A stretch of 64,000 bases of DNA, taken from assembly GCF_022539665.2 (NCBI RefSeq), contig NC_081333.1, positions 1,860,001-1,924,000 of the forward strand. The letters run 5' to 3'. The translations under genes and the position numbers were made by a program. Numbering within the stretch: position 1 is the first letter of the stretch; each line of letters starts with the position of its first letter. The notes under the pieces are model-generated. The model was not told the origin of the DNA. It did no database searches and worked only from the letters and a program-made list of their open reading frames with translations. This DNA is from Daphnia carinata (lineage: Eukaryota; Arthropoda; Branchiopoda; Diplostraca; Daphniidae). Positions 1 through 11,740 of this stretch are shown in pieces.

Positions 1-467
1 ACGCGACACTGTTATGGCATTGCTTACTATTAACAAAGGCCTCCTTGTTTTTCCTTGCAAAAGGTGGATGTCTACAAGGCCAATCGTAAAACCGTGAGTC
101 CTTGGGCGTTCATTTCTTAGCGGGTAGAGCAGAGACAAGTGGTCACTGAAGAAAGCATTCTGCAAAGAAGGCTATTTTAAAACTAGGTTTCTATTAAACA
201 ATAATGCAGTATTTCAAAAACAAATTTGATTTATAGCCGTTTTTCAAGCTCAACATTGTTGTACTGCTTTTGTTGCAAAATTATTTGCAAGTAATAATTA
301 GTAAACTTTGCTGGCCTCAAAGCCGTGGCCGTGTGGTGTATTATGCAGTCATCACCAATCACCATAGCAACGGTACAGTGACCAATAGAGAAGCTCTTCG
401 TGGACTTAATTTTAAGTAGACAGTTCGTTTAGCAACATTATATAGTTCGTGTACACTTTTTGTCAAA
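1..467. other. Upstream flank, no gene seen
   Basis: AT-rich sequence with no supportable reading frame. The part nearest 467 is presumably 5' leader and promoter of the SDF2-like gene. No clear TATA element was identified. Confidence 0.5.
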
Positions 468-1363
468 ATGATTACCACCCTTATTAAACTTACTTTATTT
501 ATTTTAATGTGTGTCCATATTGTAGCAGGTAACACTGTAAATGACTTTATTGGAGTTAGTTAAGTTGTTTATATTTGCTATATTCGTTATTGTTACAGGA
601 CGTGCCGGCCAGTATGTTACATGTGGTTCAGCAATAAAGCTTCAGAATTTGGCATACAAGATTCGGTTACATTCTCATGATGTTAAATATGGTTCTGGTA
701 GTGGGCAACAGTCAGTTACAGGAACAGATACCACAGATGATGTCAATTCACATTGGGCAATTCTTGGCCCTGTGAATAAGACATGTAAGAGAGGGTATGG
801 TATCAATAATATTCAAGTAAATGTAGAATATGAAAAGATTTTCTAAAAACAGTGAACCCATTGAATGTGGATCCACCATTCGGTTTCATCATTTAACTAC
901 AAGGAAATTTCTTCATTCACACTTATTCTCATCGCCTCTTTCCGGAAGTCAAGAAGTATCTGCATTTGGTGAAAATGGTAATATTTGTTGTGAATCTTCT
1001 CTAGAAACATTGTCAGACTCAATTTCAAATGCAGGTGTTGGTGATACTGGTGATTATTGGAAAGTGGTGTGTGATGGCGACTTTTGGGAACGTGATGATA
1101 ATGTTGTCTTCAGGCATGTTGACACTAATGTCTACTTAGCAACTTCAGGTATATACTAATTAAATCAAACTGATTCATAATCATCTTTTTCTATTTTTCC
1201 TTCAGGACATGCATATGGCAGACCCATTAATGGTCAACTAGAAATTGTTGGTTTAACGAGATTAGATTCTTCTTGTCAATGGAAGACAGCTGAAGGTCTG
1301 TATATCCATACCAGTACCTTCAATCCCAAGCAAAATATGAAGCCAGAACACAATGAACTGTAA
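468..1363 (+). CDS. SDF2: SDF2-like ER chaperone cofactor, MIR-domain protein
   Basis: Four exons, 468-528, 599-794, 853-1148 and 1206-1363, join in frame to 236 residues. Residues 1-20 form a hydrophobic signal peptide (MITTLIKLTLF...). The rest aligns along its whole length with SDF2/SDF2L1: the first MIR repeat has YVTCGSAIKL and RLHSHDVKYGSGSGQQSVTG, the second has FLHSHLFSSPLSGSQEVSAF, and the third begins HAYGRPINGQ. The C-terminus is HNEL, a KDEL-type ER retrieval signal. SDF2 proteins are lumenal ER partners of ERdj3/DNAJB11 that help keep misfolded clients soluble; this role is family knowledge. The length is typical for the family (about 210-220 plus signal peptide). Introns are 57-70 bp with GT-AG ends. 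I see no defects. Confidence 0.95.
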
Positions 1364-1528
1364 AAAAAAAGTCGATTTTGATACATATCCATCCCTTAAC
1401 AATACAATTGAATGGTGGTAACTTTTTATTTTCTAAACTGTTTTTCTATAAAGTTATGTTAGAATGTTAATGCATTTCATTTGTTTCCTAGATGGCTTAT
1501 CATTCTTAAGAAAAATTTTCTGTCAGAT

Positions 1529-3051
1529 TTATCGACACCCACATTCTGCCACAACCATTTCGTCATAGCGGTATTTATAGGTGAGAATGCCTCGTTCGTC
1601 ATAGTATAATAAGCTGATCGGTGCTAATCGGGTTGGGACACAGCATACCTTTCCTATTTTATCGGGTTGAATAGCATGCATTATTGATTGTAGAATGGAG
1701 TGTTTCGAAGGAGTGAGATGATCACTGAGCGGGAAATCGCAGCGTCCGGCACATTCGTATGCCTAAACATTCTTGAATAAGTTTTTGAAGAAATGTAATG
1801 ACATGAAGTGCTTATCACCTCGAATCCTTCGGGTGCTATAATCCACTGGTCATAGTTTATTTGAGTAAAATTGACGTACAGAGGCCGACGCCGACAATTT
1901 GGACTTGATTTTGTTTTCCTTTGAGCCCTGTTTGTAGGACGCCTATCAAGAAAAACGTCCGCATCTCTTTTCGCAATCATGTGCTCTGGGTCCTGATAGT
2001 TTCAAAAGGAATCTTTATTTGAATATTTCGTGGAACAGTTAACTTCTGTAATAACTTGTTAAATTAAAAGGTTTACCGAAAGTTTCTTTGTTGCCGAATA
2101 GACGACTAATTGAGGCTCAGTTTCTTCCCCAACGATGGATCTAAGACTTATGTCAATGGAACCGAATTTTACCTCTGATGGATGCAGGGGGTCGATGCGG
2201 ACTTGTATCATTTGAATTTGGATTTTATTCTCCATCCACCATTGTACAGCATGGCTCACATTAAAGGTAAGCCATATTTCTTTAGACTCAATTACGAACT
2301 TAAAATCCAGGATCTCTAAGTCCCACGGATTGTAATTATAGCCATTCATCAAGTAAATCCGGAATAGCCGTCTATTGACTCCTTAACGAATAACAAAACA
2401 CATTCCAATATCTAATGAGAACTTGCACCTTTTTTCTTTCACTAACCTAATAGATTTTCGGGTGAAAAATTTACAATAGCCCAAAGCTTTAGCTCTGCTT
2501 CTTGAAGCTGTTCTTCTATTGGCAAAGCAGTAACGTTGAATAGCAAATGGTGAACAATCGAAAAATTGTTGCGCTGGTAAATGCTTTCAAAATAATTACT
2601 TTCCATTTCTAGAAACAGAAGCATTGCTTGAGGGATTAGTTGAAAGTAAATAGTTCTGTTAAAAACCTGAAAAAGCTCTGTAATTTCTGACATTGTCGTA
2701 AGAAATTCCGGTGGCCAATTTGTGAGTCCTTTGAGCATAGATATCCAGCATGTAATTGGGAATATTCTTGCGCTTGATTAACGACTCAGGTAGCATATGT
2801 TCATAATCCTGCGGTGAAGAATAAACATCCCTAAGATGGTTATTCATCATCGGATTGAGATCATTGCTAGTTGATTCTTGTTGTGTAAACTTCCAAAGTC
2901 CCAAGGCAGAAGGAAGAACAGATGGTAATGAACACGGATTTTGGCGGCACTTTACGGAGTAACAGGGTATTGTTACTTCATTTACTACCAAAACAAGTAC
3001 GAAACAAAAAAACAAATTGTGTGTGACGTTGAAAATTCCATTTAACGCCAT
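1529..3051 (-). CDS. TGF-beta superfamily ligand, BMP9/10 (GDF2/BMP10) type
   Basis: Five exons on the minus strand (3051-2667, 2608-2447, 2381-2077, 1992-1819, 1762-1529) join to 419 residues. The start MALNGIFNVTHN begins a signal peptide. The prodomain contains NYMLDIYAQ and HLLFNVTALP, and a later WLTFNVSHAVQWW. A furin-like RAQR site follows near the end of the prodomain. The mature domain has the cystine-knot pattern C-RRRPLYVNF, WIIAPEGFEAYECAGRC, KVCCVPTRLAPISLLYYD and the terminal AECGCR. The segments AYECAGRCDFPLSDHLTP and MVVAECGCR match the BMP9/BMP10 group better than Dpp or Gbb. Such ligands are secreted dimers that signal through type I/II receptors to Smads. All introns are GT-AG, 56-84 bp. 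Assignment to BMP9/10 is by eye and needs a tree. Confidence 0.88.
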
Positions 3052-3565
3052 GACTTTTAAAATCGATATGCCAGAAAGTGTACGTTGCACTATTATTCGT
3101 CTCACGGGAGCGAATGCACACAGAATGGGGCAAAAATAACGACAAGATAGGCTTGTTTCACAAAGAATGCAACAAAAGTAGTAAGTATACCAAAGCCAAT
3201 AGCCAGTAAGACTCAAGTGCTTTTTATTTTTAACTTTATAACATAGTGATTTTTATGGAGCCAAACCTTTGTTTTAGAATCAGGCTGTTTACACAGTTAA
3301 TCTTTCTGCATTCTTTTCATCAGTTCACCAGCATAACAGTCATTCCGTCTTCTTTGAATTAACTGGTCAACTACTTATAATAAGGCTAAATCATAATCTG
3401 TTGTAACTCCAAAAAAAAGCTGTAATGGTAACATCAATTGCGAAAAACAGTAAGACATGCTAATGTGTAAGAGAAACTAAATAAGGTTGGAGCCTGTTAG
3501 CAATAGCAGATGAAATTTTCTCAACTAGCCCGGAATCAATTGTTTAAAAGCTTTACAATTGATAT
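3052..3565. other. Intergenic, 5' flank of BMP-type gene
   Basis: AT-rich spacer that probably holds the promoter and 5' leader of the minus-strand BMP-type gene. An open frame continues upstream of the chosen start at 3051, but it lacks secretory or conserved sequence. The signal peptide starting at 3051 decided the start. Confidence 0.4.
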
Positions 3566-3684
3566 GTCAGAATGGCCGAGCGGTCTAAGGCGCCAGACTC
3601 AAGTTCAGAACTTGCCGTAAACAATCCGGTTAGCAGTATTCTGGTCTTCAATAGAGGGCGTGGGTTCAAATCCCACTTCTGACA
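3566..3684 (+). tRNA. tRNA-Leu(CAA) with intron
   Basis: Full cloverleaf: acceptor GTCAGAA pairs with TTCTGAC (3677-3683), discriminator A at 3684. The D arm is GGCCGAGCGGTCTAAGGC, the anticodon stem CCAGA/TCTGG, the T arm GTGGG TTCAAAT CCCAC, with a long class II variable arm. The anticodon CAA is at 3600-3602. An intron of about 35 nt (3604-3638) sits at the canonical position after base 37. Leu(CAA) tRNAs carry an intron in many animals, so this is expected. Confidence 0.95.
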
Positions 3685-3863
3685 TCTGTTTTACTATGAA
3701 AATAGTATTATGACTATGGAAATCTTTCGAAGTTTAAATGTCACAAGTGTTACTACAAACTAACCAAATTTTTCGAGTTAATTAAAATAGACTCAGAGTC
3801 GATTTTATTTTTAGACGTTCCAAATTTATATTAATCGGTAACACTACATTCACACAGATTGTT

Positions 3864-6116
3864 TCATACGGTCAATGCCTTTTCTTTTAACCGAACTTGC
3901 TGCATTAGAAAAGGGATCTTTTCGTAATCTTGCAAGGCTTCCCATTTTCCTAGGTTCACAGGAACAATGTCATATCCTGCGCGTTCAAGGGTCCGAAGCT
4001 CGAGATCATAAATACCACGTAAACGATCCCCATTGACTACATAGGCATTCGCCCGGAATACTTTTACCAGAACACTGTCAACGCGAAAAGTACTATAGTA
4101 ATGCTATAAAATTTATAAAATATTTTTAAATATTACAGTTGACATCCAGTTGTGCCGTGTAGGTCTTCTACGTAGCGAACTGTATCAGGATCATGGGACG
4201 TTGTGTTGATGGCTACAGGATACCCACCAGGTCTCATGGCGATAACGTGATCTGTTAAATGTCAAAGAAATGGTTACCCACATCCAGGATGTCAGCTATT
4301 GCGGGTAACAAGTAGGTACCAATAAAATGACCATGTTTGGTTAATAACCTAGTCGTTACATAAGGCAAGCCTCCAACACCGCTTTGCAATGCTTTTTCGA
4401 CTGAAACGAATTGCTCCTTGTGCATATTTGCCTCGTATATCTTTCTGTGACATTGTTCCGTTATCGCAGGGGTAGGGTATGGTCCATCGTACTCTGGGCA
4501 TTCTAAGCGGACACTACGGTTGAGAACATCAAGCTGTAACCAGTCGAGATGGCTAGCTTGCTTTCCAAAATGCGATTTGACGAAAGATTCTTCGAAAATT
4601 TGGCTGATTAACGGTCGCGGATAGAAACCAAGGGTTGCGCAATCAATGGCAAATCGAAACCATTGTTGATATCTATTAACTGCCTGAATGGTATAAAGAA
4701 GAATCGCGAATTAGTAATTTTTCCATTGCTACAACTATTAAGCATTTACCATGTTATCGTCTGAATATTTTAGCAGCCGTTCCACCATTTTTTCAAAAGT
4801 TGGTGTTCTGTAATTTGCCACTGCGAAGGGTACCAGCAAGTAATGTGGATGCATCGTTAACTTTTCGTCAGTGGTAGCGATCAAACTAGAATAATAGTCC
4901 AGGAACTCAAAATTGACGTAGGATAGTTTAGCAAATGTTCGGCCAATCGGGCTTGTCGAAGACAATGGCCACTGTTCCTGTACTATGCGTTTGGCAATGG
5001 CGTTGCACAGCTCTTCGTGATACCAGTATTGACTTTTACCAGTGTAGTTTTCACCTACTGCGACTAAAGTTCTCTCCAAGTCCTTTCGTTCTACACGATT
5101 CACTCTTTTTGCTAATTGATCAAGTGCATTTTCCAGTAAAGGCAAAATGCCATGATCAGGTAAATATCGAATTTTGCTTATAGACCAAATCACACTGCAG
5201 ATTTCCCTGTTCTCCCATTTGTTGGAGCTAGACAGTAAACTGTCGGCAATAAATTTGATTTTAGGAGCCGGGGCTCGCCGGTCTATCGCGTAACGTAGAC
5301 TATCGCACATGGTTTTGATGTTATCCGCATTAAGCTGTGCTTCCAACTGAGTTTGAAAAACTACCGGTAATGCTATAACAAGTGCATCTGCGAGAGGGGA
5401 TTTGATCTTTCGTAGCAAAAAATCCAAGAAAATGACTTGCTGGAGTTCCAGATCGTTCACTCTAGATTTGAGTAAATGAAGAAGCGTTTGCATGATTCGA
5501 CTTTCGCCAGCTACCCGGCAAAAAACCAGAGTCTTCAGGCAAGCTACTAAATCTGCTGGATCTGTCATATTAGGAGCCACTCTCAGTAACCGCTGGCACA
5601 ATTTAATGAAGCCTATATGGTTTTGAAGAGCATCAGAACTGTAGCAAGTCCTAAGATATATATTTTTAAACATTTAATTAAAACTGGAAGAAATTTTTAC
5701 AGGATATACCTGTTGTCATTCTGATATTGAAGTATCAACCGAAAAATTTTCGTTAAATGGTTCTCTTCAAGATTTTTTTCCTCTTTCAATACAAGTTCAA
5801 AAATTTCTTTTATGGAATATGCAGACTTTACAGCTTCTAGTAATGTATCCGGGGGAGATAAAGGAACTGTTGGTGATGGAACAACAGAGTCAAGGATCGG
5901 CAGCTGGAAAATGGAGGCAGGGTGCCTGGTTTTAACTACAAACAAAATTATATACACGCCCAAAAATGCAAAAACACATACAGTAGCGATACCTTTAGTA
6001 AGCTGATTTTTGATTTGCGAAGAGCGGTAATTATCACTGTGCTCCGTTCTGATCAAATTAGATTTTGGCCCAACTTTTAGGTACGAATTAAGCAGATTCG
6101 GCAGACTTCGCCTCAT
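3864..6116 (-). CDS. FAST kinase domain-containing (FASTK/RAP family) protein
   Basis: Minus-strand exons 6116-5710, 5650-4750, 4683-4278, 4251-4137 and 4074-3864 join to 679 residues. The last acceptor could instead be at 4092, which adds 6 residues in the same frame. The middle is helical-repeat-like, as in FASTK proteins. The C-terminal part resembles a RAP domain, with NGDRLRGIYDLELRTLERAGYDIV about 45 residues from the end. FASTK-family proteins act in mitochondria on mRNA processing and stability. Which of FASTK or FASTKD1-5/TBRG4 is closest was not resolved. The N-terminus is basic (MRRSLPNLLNSYLK) and is followed by a hydrophobic stretch at about residues 45-62 (TVCVFAFLGVYIILFVV) that could be a membrane anchor, which is unusual for the family. 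Confidence 0.8.
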
Positions 6117-9100
6117 GACGAAATGTTAGGTATTGCAAAATATTAAGAACTAGACGAATGTAGCCTTACACCTACTTAGTGTTTACTTTATTTTTATATT
6201 CAAACAATTAACTTTACAATCCGGCGATTTCAACAAACAAATGTACAGCAGAATGCACCACTGCACGTGAGGTATACATTGGCCTCGCCATCTATTGGGA
6301 GGGGCAAAAAGGTGACATGACGTAAATTCAGCAACTCACGGTATTCCCGAAGATTCCGATAGCCAAACGGTTAAAAACTTAAATTGTTAGCCCCAATTTT
6401 TTACGGTAAAATCGAGATCAAAATAAACAAATCAATATAGGCTGCATTTTCCCCCCTTTGTTATTTTTTGCAAAAACCTAGATGTTGCTATGAAAATACA
6501 TGATTTTAATGCAAAATTTAATGGTAACGTAAGCCTTTTTTACTTGCGACTTGTAGTTCATAAGTTATTCAAATTTCAACAATAAAATCATTTTGATTCA
6601 ATCTTATTCAAAATCGCCTAATTTACGGGAAGATTAGTATTTTTTTACTACTACTTTAACTAGTATTTTAAGCCTGACTTTTTGTACCAATAATCTGTCT
6701 CGATTTTGGTTTCAATGAGTAGTTACGTCACCAGACGGTATGCAGGACCTCCAAATTGCTAAATTAAAGGATGAACCAGACACTAGAGAACAAGGGGTGC
6801 TTATTCTAAAAATGGGTCAAATTGTATTCTGTATGACAGTGTTGCTTGAACAAATCAATCAATATTGGTCTGTGGCAGAGAAATTGGTACAGTGGAACGT
6901 GTTACACCATCAAATCGATGAATTTAGTCGTCTTGTGTGGGGGAAAGGCGGGAAAGGTAATTAATTTTCGGTATTTTGTGAGACATGGCAATGATGCATA
7001 TCTTGTTGCAGTCTTCCGGTGCATTTGTTGTCTATCAGCCAAGAGTTAAACAACCCTTGTTTGCGTCATCCAGGAATTATTGATGATTAAGATATTCGAA
7101 AGATTAGTAAAGAACATTTCTTAAATTTTACAATTTCTTTATGTACTATTATTTCATGGTAAAAGTAATGTGGATGAGTTTATTTGAGAGAAGGCTGTAA
7201 TTTTGCGGTGGTACTTAATCCAAAATGGAACTTGCTTGTTCGGTAGTGTCACGTTGCTCCTGGACAGGAACACAAAGCATGAAAGGTATTTTTGGGGAAT
7301 TTAAAGTTTTCCTCAATTAATGTATTTATCTCATTGTTTAGGCATGTGGTATGTTATGTGGGCAGAAAGCTAATTAATGAGTGTTTAATTGGCCAAATGT
7401 CTTAACACAGAAAACATGAAAATTATTGCAGAAAAAGTACCCAGATAAAATGGTAAAAGTTGTTACAAAAGCAATTCACCAAATATTTATATATATTTAG
7501 TATCAAAGTCTGTTGCAAAGTACATTAATTAATGTGTACTTATAATTTTATTTTGTAGACCATGGAAGGCTTGCCATTTATTTGTGGATACAAATCTACT
7601 TGGCAGAACTTAAATTGGCTGAAGAATGATGACTTTAGGAACCAAAATCAGTAATTTTTTAAAAATTCTTTTATTAAATTTTTAGCAATTAGTGTACTTT
7701 AGTTCCCTTTAAAATGAAACTGAACTAATTTTTTGGTTCATTTCTCGTAGCTTTACTATTTACGTCTTCGTATCTTTATTTAAACATAGACTGCAAGAGG
7801 AAGAGAAACCGTGGAGGACTTGCTGGTATCGGCCGACGGGGATAAAACTAAGGTCTTAACTTGGTACTAATAGATGGCATGACATTTCTCGGAATGACAT
7901 CTATCTCCTCAAGAGGCGCTAAAGACAGTTGTACGTCAGGTGGCGTTCAAGTACAACCACCCAAATCCTGGCGTAATACCAGTCGTAAGCGAGGCACTCG
8001 GATCAATTGGATCCGTGTTTTGTGGGGTAGGTGATTAGTTTCGTACTTCGGGAGTTGGATTGGTATTCGGATATCAAGAAATTTCTCAGGTTTTAAGAAC
8101 GCGTCTACCATACACGTTTTACAACCAGATATGGATAAAGTTTCATGCCTGTAAATTTATAAATTGGTTTGAGTGATGTGGCTTAAATATCACAAACAAA
8201 GTAATAAGATGTATTTCACTTTTTTCACAGGTTGCATCACATGTACGCTTTATCCCATGGTACTTGTCATGTGGTCTGCAGTTGTATCCGGTGGTATTTG
8301 TTGCATACAGCCATTTGAAATGTGAAGATGCTTGCTTTGGATAAATGCATTTAGTAGAATGTGCTTGATGATAAATGTGCTTCTGAAGTGGCTCAAGCTA
8401 CTGAATTTCTAACTTCAATGAGCTTGAAAGTATTATGCTGAAAAGTAATCATAAAATGATTCCCTATTCACACCACATTTTTTAATAGCAGAACCTATTA
8501 CAATGAATCTTATTTCCAACAAAATAGTTCCTTGCAGTGATTTATGCCATATTGAAAATGTGATCGAATTTTTTGCTGATCCAGCGACCCTGTATTGCTT
8601 CTACAGGATAACAAACTACCATTGATGATTAATTGGGGGACTATCAGTTCCTTTCACATCCAGGTTGGTAACATTGAAGCATAAATAATACTGAAATAGC
8701 AGTCTTTAGTATACACCATGATTTCATTGCAGGGCAACCGTATGCAAGAAAAAAAGCATTTTCTTGTAATGCTTAATTTTTTATTTAAAAAATATAGTAC
8801 TATGTACAGCAAAGCAATTGAGTAAATAGCAAAAGTCCAATACTACATTTATAAATTAAAAGCTCTTAGGTGTAAACCATTTATTTGTTCTCATGCTATG
8901 AACTAAGTTGTTTCTTAAGCACACTATATGAATATCAAGGGATATCACCTGACTAAGTTACAAATATTGCCACTGTCTTAATCTACATCTGTGGTTATTG
9001 TTTTCCCTCATCTCCCATCAAAAGTAGAGTGCAATAACAGTGGGTAGCTAGTGAAAGCTTTTTTTCTTTGAGAAATAGTATTAAATATTTCCATCAGTTC

Positions 9101-10520
9101 ATCCGTTGAGTTTGCCTTGAATCCGTCTCATCTTCCAGTTCAGCTGAACTTGATTTTGGTCTATTGTCTTAAGTAGATGGTGGTCTTTGTGTCCTAATTA
9201 AACACTTTCTTTTCCTTTTGTAATATTTTGTTAATCATTATTTAGATGGATGTAATACGGATTAGCCAAGCAATCGCCGGACACCAAGACGGAGGGCAAG
9301 AAGTCGTGGACGATAAAGCAATAATCAGGTCACCACCAACGATTGTCGATTAATAATGAATGCATTCATCCATTGTGTCGATGACTGCTCCATAAGTATA
9401 ATTTGTGGAGATTGATCAATACAAAATTTTAAACTGTAAAAAAAAATGAAGCATTGCACCCCGACAAATGGCCTATAGTTAAGGCCGATATACTGTACAA
9501 AGTCCTTATTCAGTCTATGTTGAAACCAAGGAGCCATACTAACGAGTCTGCGAAAAAAATCGACGAATCACATTCTCGACGTACGAGTACAATTTACGTT
9601 TATGTGGAGATCGTGTGTCAATTAAGTGACAATAAAAAGTATCGAGTATCTTATATTTCGCCTATAAAAATAATTCGTTCCAGCCTCAAATTTTGCGGGA
9701 CTTACGAATGTCGAATTCCTCTTGCTGAGCATTTTGTTTTTCTGAAGTTGTTCAGTTCAGAGTTGTTAACAGCAGTAAAATTTGCATACAAAGCATTTTA
9801 ACTTAAAAATCAAAGCAATGATTCAGTGTGAGTGTACGTAAATTTTCCAGGATGCCTATAAAATAGATTTTAACAATCGTTTTCTGTGTTCGATTAAAAC
9901 CCATAGGATTGAACGCTACCGTCGTCTGCATGTCAGCCATTTTATCTGTGTGAAGGTGGAAGCAATTTTGCCCTGTGATTTTTGAAAGTTTTTCCATTGG
10001 TTTGTGCATCTACATCGGAAAGTAAGTAACAGAAAACCATTATTCTTATCCAGGCATTATTTTTTGCATTTTTGTTAGACCTGGGCAGATGGAAGCCTGG
10101 TATGGTCACAAGTGATGACAACTAGAACAGCAGATAGCATACAAGTAAGCCCCAGACTCTGCTTTCGTAGATGTATTCTTTTGCTTTTGGAGTTTCCTGT
10201 CGCTCAGTACTTTGACAGAGCACAGCAGAAACAATTTTTGTTAATTTAAAGCTAGGGAATTTGCAATGAACCTCCCATGTAGGAACATGTGATGACTCTA
10301 AAGGATGGATTGTACTGTTTTCAGCTCACAGCCACTAGTTCAACTATTATGATTTAAACATTTGTCTTTATTCATCTTTCCCACTATTGTCTTCCATATC
10401 GTGACTTTTCTGTTTTACTAGATATTTTCTTCTTTGATTTCCCTGCATCTTATTCCTTAGTCTGATTTTTTTAACATCTGCTATGCAGGGCCAACAAGAA
10501 ACAAAGTCCTAATTTTCACC
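6117..10520. other. Gene-poor intergenic region
   Basis: About 4.4 kb of AT-rich DNA with scattered stops. The longest open stretch, 6740-6964 (+, 74 codons), has no recognisable domain. I see no splice-linked coding exons, tRNA or convincing transposon protein. Copies of the short motif AGATGGC/GCCATCT occur at 6287 and 7872. Confidence 0.5.
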
Positions 10521-11147
10521 TCATCACCGTCTTCGCCTTCGCTTTCACCTTATCGCCGTCTTCGCCTTCGCCTCATCGCCGTCTTCGCCTTCGCCTCATC
10601 GCCGTCTTCGCCTTCGCCTCATCGCCGTCTTCGCCTTCGCCTCATCGCCGTCTTCGCCTTCGCCTCATCGCCGTCTTCGCCTTCGCCTCATCGCCGTCTT
10701 CGCCTTCGCCTCATCGCCGTCTTCGCCTTCGCCTCATCGCCGTCTTCGCCTTCGCCTCATCGCCGTCTTCGCCTTCGCCTCATCGCCGTCTTCGCCTTCG
10801 CCTCATCGCCGTCTTCGCCTTCGCCTCATCGCCGTCTTCGCCTTCGCCTCATCGCCGTCTTCGCCTTCGCCTCATCGCCGTCTTCGCCTTCGCCTCATCG
10901 CCGTCTTCGCCTTCGCCTCATCGCCGTCTTCGCCTTCGCCTCATCGCCGTCTTCGCCTTCGCCTCATCGCCGTCTTCGCCTTCGCCTCATCGCCGTCTTC
11001 GCCTTCGCCTCATCGCCGTCTTCGCCTTCGCCTCATCGCCGTCTTCGCCTTCGCCTCATCGCCGTCTTCGCCTTCGCCTCATCGCCGTCTTCGCCTTCGC
11101 CTCATCGCCGTCTTCGCTTTCGCCTCATCGCCGTCTTCGCCTTCGCC
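10521..11147 (+). repeat. 23-bp minisatellite, about 25 near-identical copies
   Basis: The unit starts TCATCGCCGTCTTCGCC and continues TTCGCC. From 10573 to 11147 it repeats with an exact 23-bp period, giving 25 copies; the only change I noticed is a T for C in the copy at 11102. Diverged copies flank it at 10521-10572, and degenerate CG-rich derivatives extend to about 11214. The unit holds no stop codon in any plus-strand frame, while its complement contains TGA. The period is not a multiple of 3, so a translation would be a 23-codon superrepeat. No start codon or flanking exon supports coding. Confidence 0.97.
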
Positions 11148-11339
11148 ATCGTCTTATCGCCTCGACGCTGTTTTCGTCGCTGCCTACGTCTTCGTCTTAT
11201 CGCCATCGTTCGCCTATGGCTCACAACGATGGGACAATCAGATCCAGGAAAAAAGGCGATTGAACGTAACGTCGTCGTGGAACTTCCCGGGTACTGTCTT
11301 ATATGTATTTTTGTATGTTGTGTTGCATTGTATAGTTAA

Positions 11340-11671
11340 CCCGTGGCTGCCACCCCGTTTGCTCCCATTTTTTTTGTAGGTTGTAGGGAACCGGGCGCTG
11401 TTCTTCCCCATGGCCATGGGGGGAACAGTCGCCAGTGCGCCTAAAGGCACAAGGCCTTTAGGCGCACTTAGGCAATGCACCAGTAGGGACTTCTCTTTTT
11501 CGGTACGGTGATAGAACGGCCTGGGGTGTGCATTCCCGGAATGGCCTCTATCACCGTGCCAGCCCGGACTTGTCTTCGGACAAGTCCCCCCTTGGTCGGC
11601 ATCCTTCAGACGCGACGAGTAGCTAATGTAGTTTCAGCAACCTACGGGTTGCGTGGCCTGGCAGCCACGGG
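11340..11671. mobile_element. TTAA-flanked fold-back element (piggyBac-like MITE)
   Basis: The element starts CCCGTGGCTGCCA and ends with the perfect inverse TGGCAGCCACGGG. Both ends are flanked by TTAA (11336-11339 and 11672-11675), and the palindrome extends to TAG/CTA outside. TTAA targets with CCC/GGG termini are characteristic of piggyBac transposons. At 332 bp without an ORF it is a non-autonomous MITE. Internally it contains several strong hairpins: GTGCGCCTAAAGG (11435-11447) with its inverse at 11455-11467; arms at 11502-11522 and 11543-11560; and GGACTTGTC-TTCG-GACAAGTCC at 11566-11587. Confidence 0.75.
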
Positions 11672-11690
11672 TTAACTAGTTGTATATTTA

Positions 11691-11708
11691 TGTATGTATG
11701 TATGTATG
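11691..11708 (+). repeat. TGTA/TATG tetranucleotide microsatellite
   Basis: Short run of TGTA units just outside the right end of the fold-back element, followed by degenerate ATGT repeats to about 11740. Confidence 0.85.
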
Positions 11709-11740
11709 CAAATATGTATGTATTGTATAATATGTAAACA

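Noticed and set aside
6740-6964. 74-codon frame MQDLQIAKLKDEPDT
   Set aside because: Looks mildly protein-like but has no homology I recognise and no neighbouring exons with compatible splice sites.
10521-11147. CRISPR-like array or coding low-complexity protein
   Set aside because: There are no spacers between units and the genome is eukaryotic; no start codon or splice context supports translation.
11238-11480. 80-codon minus-strand frame inside the TTAA element
   Set aside because: Spans hairpin arms of the fold-back element, so the open frame is a by-product of the inverted repeats.
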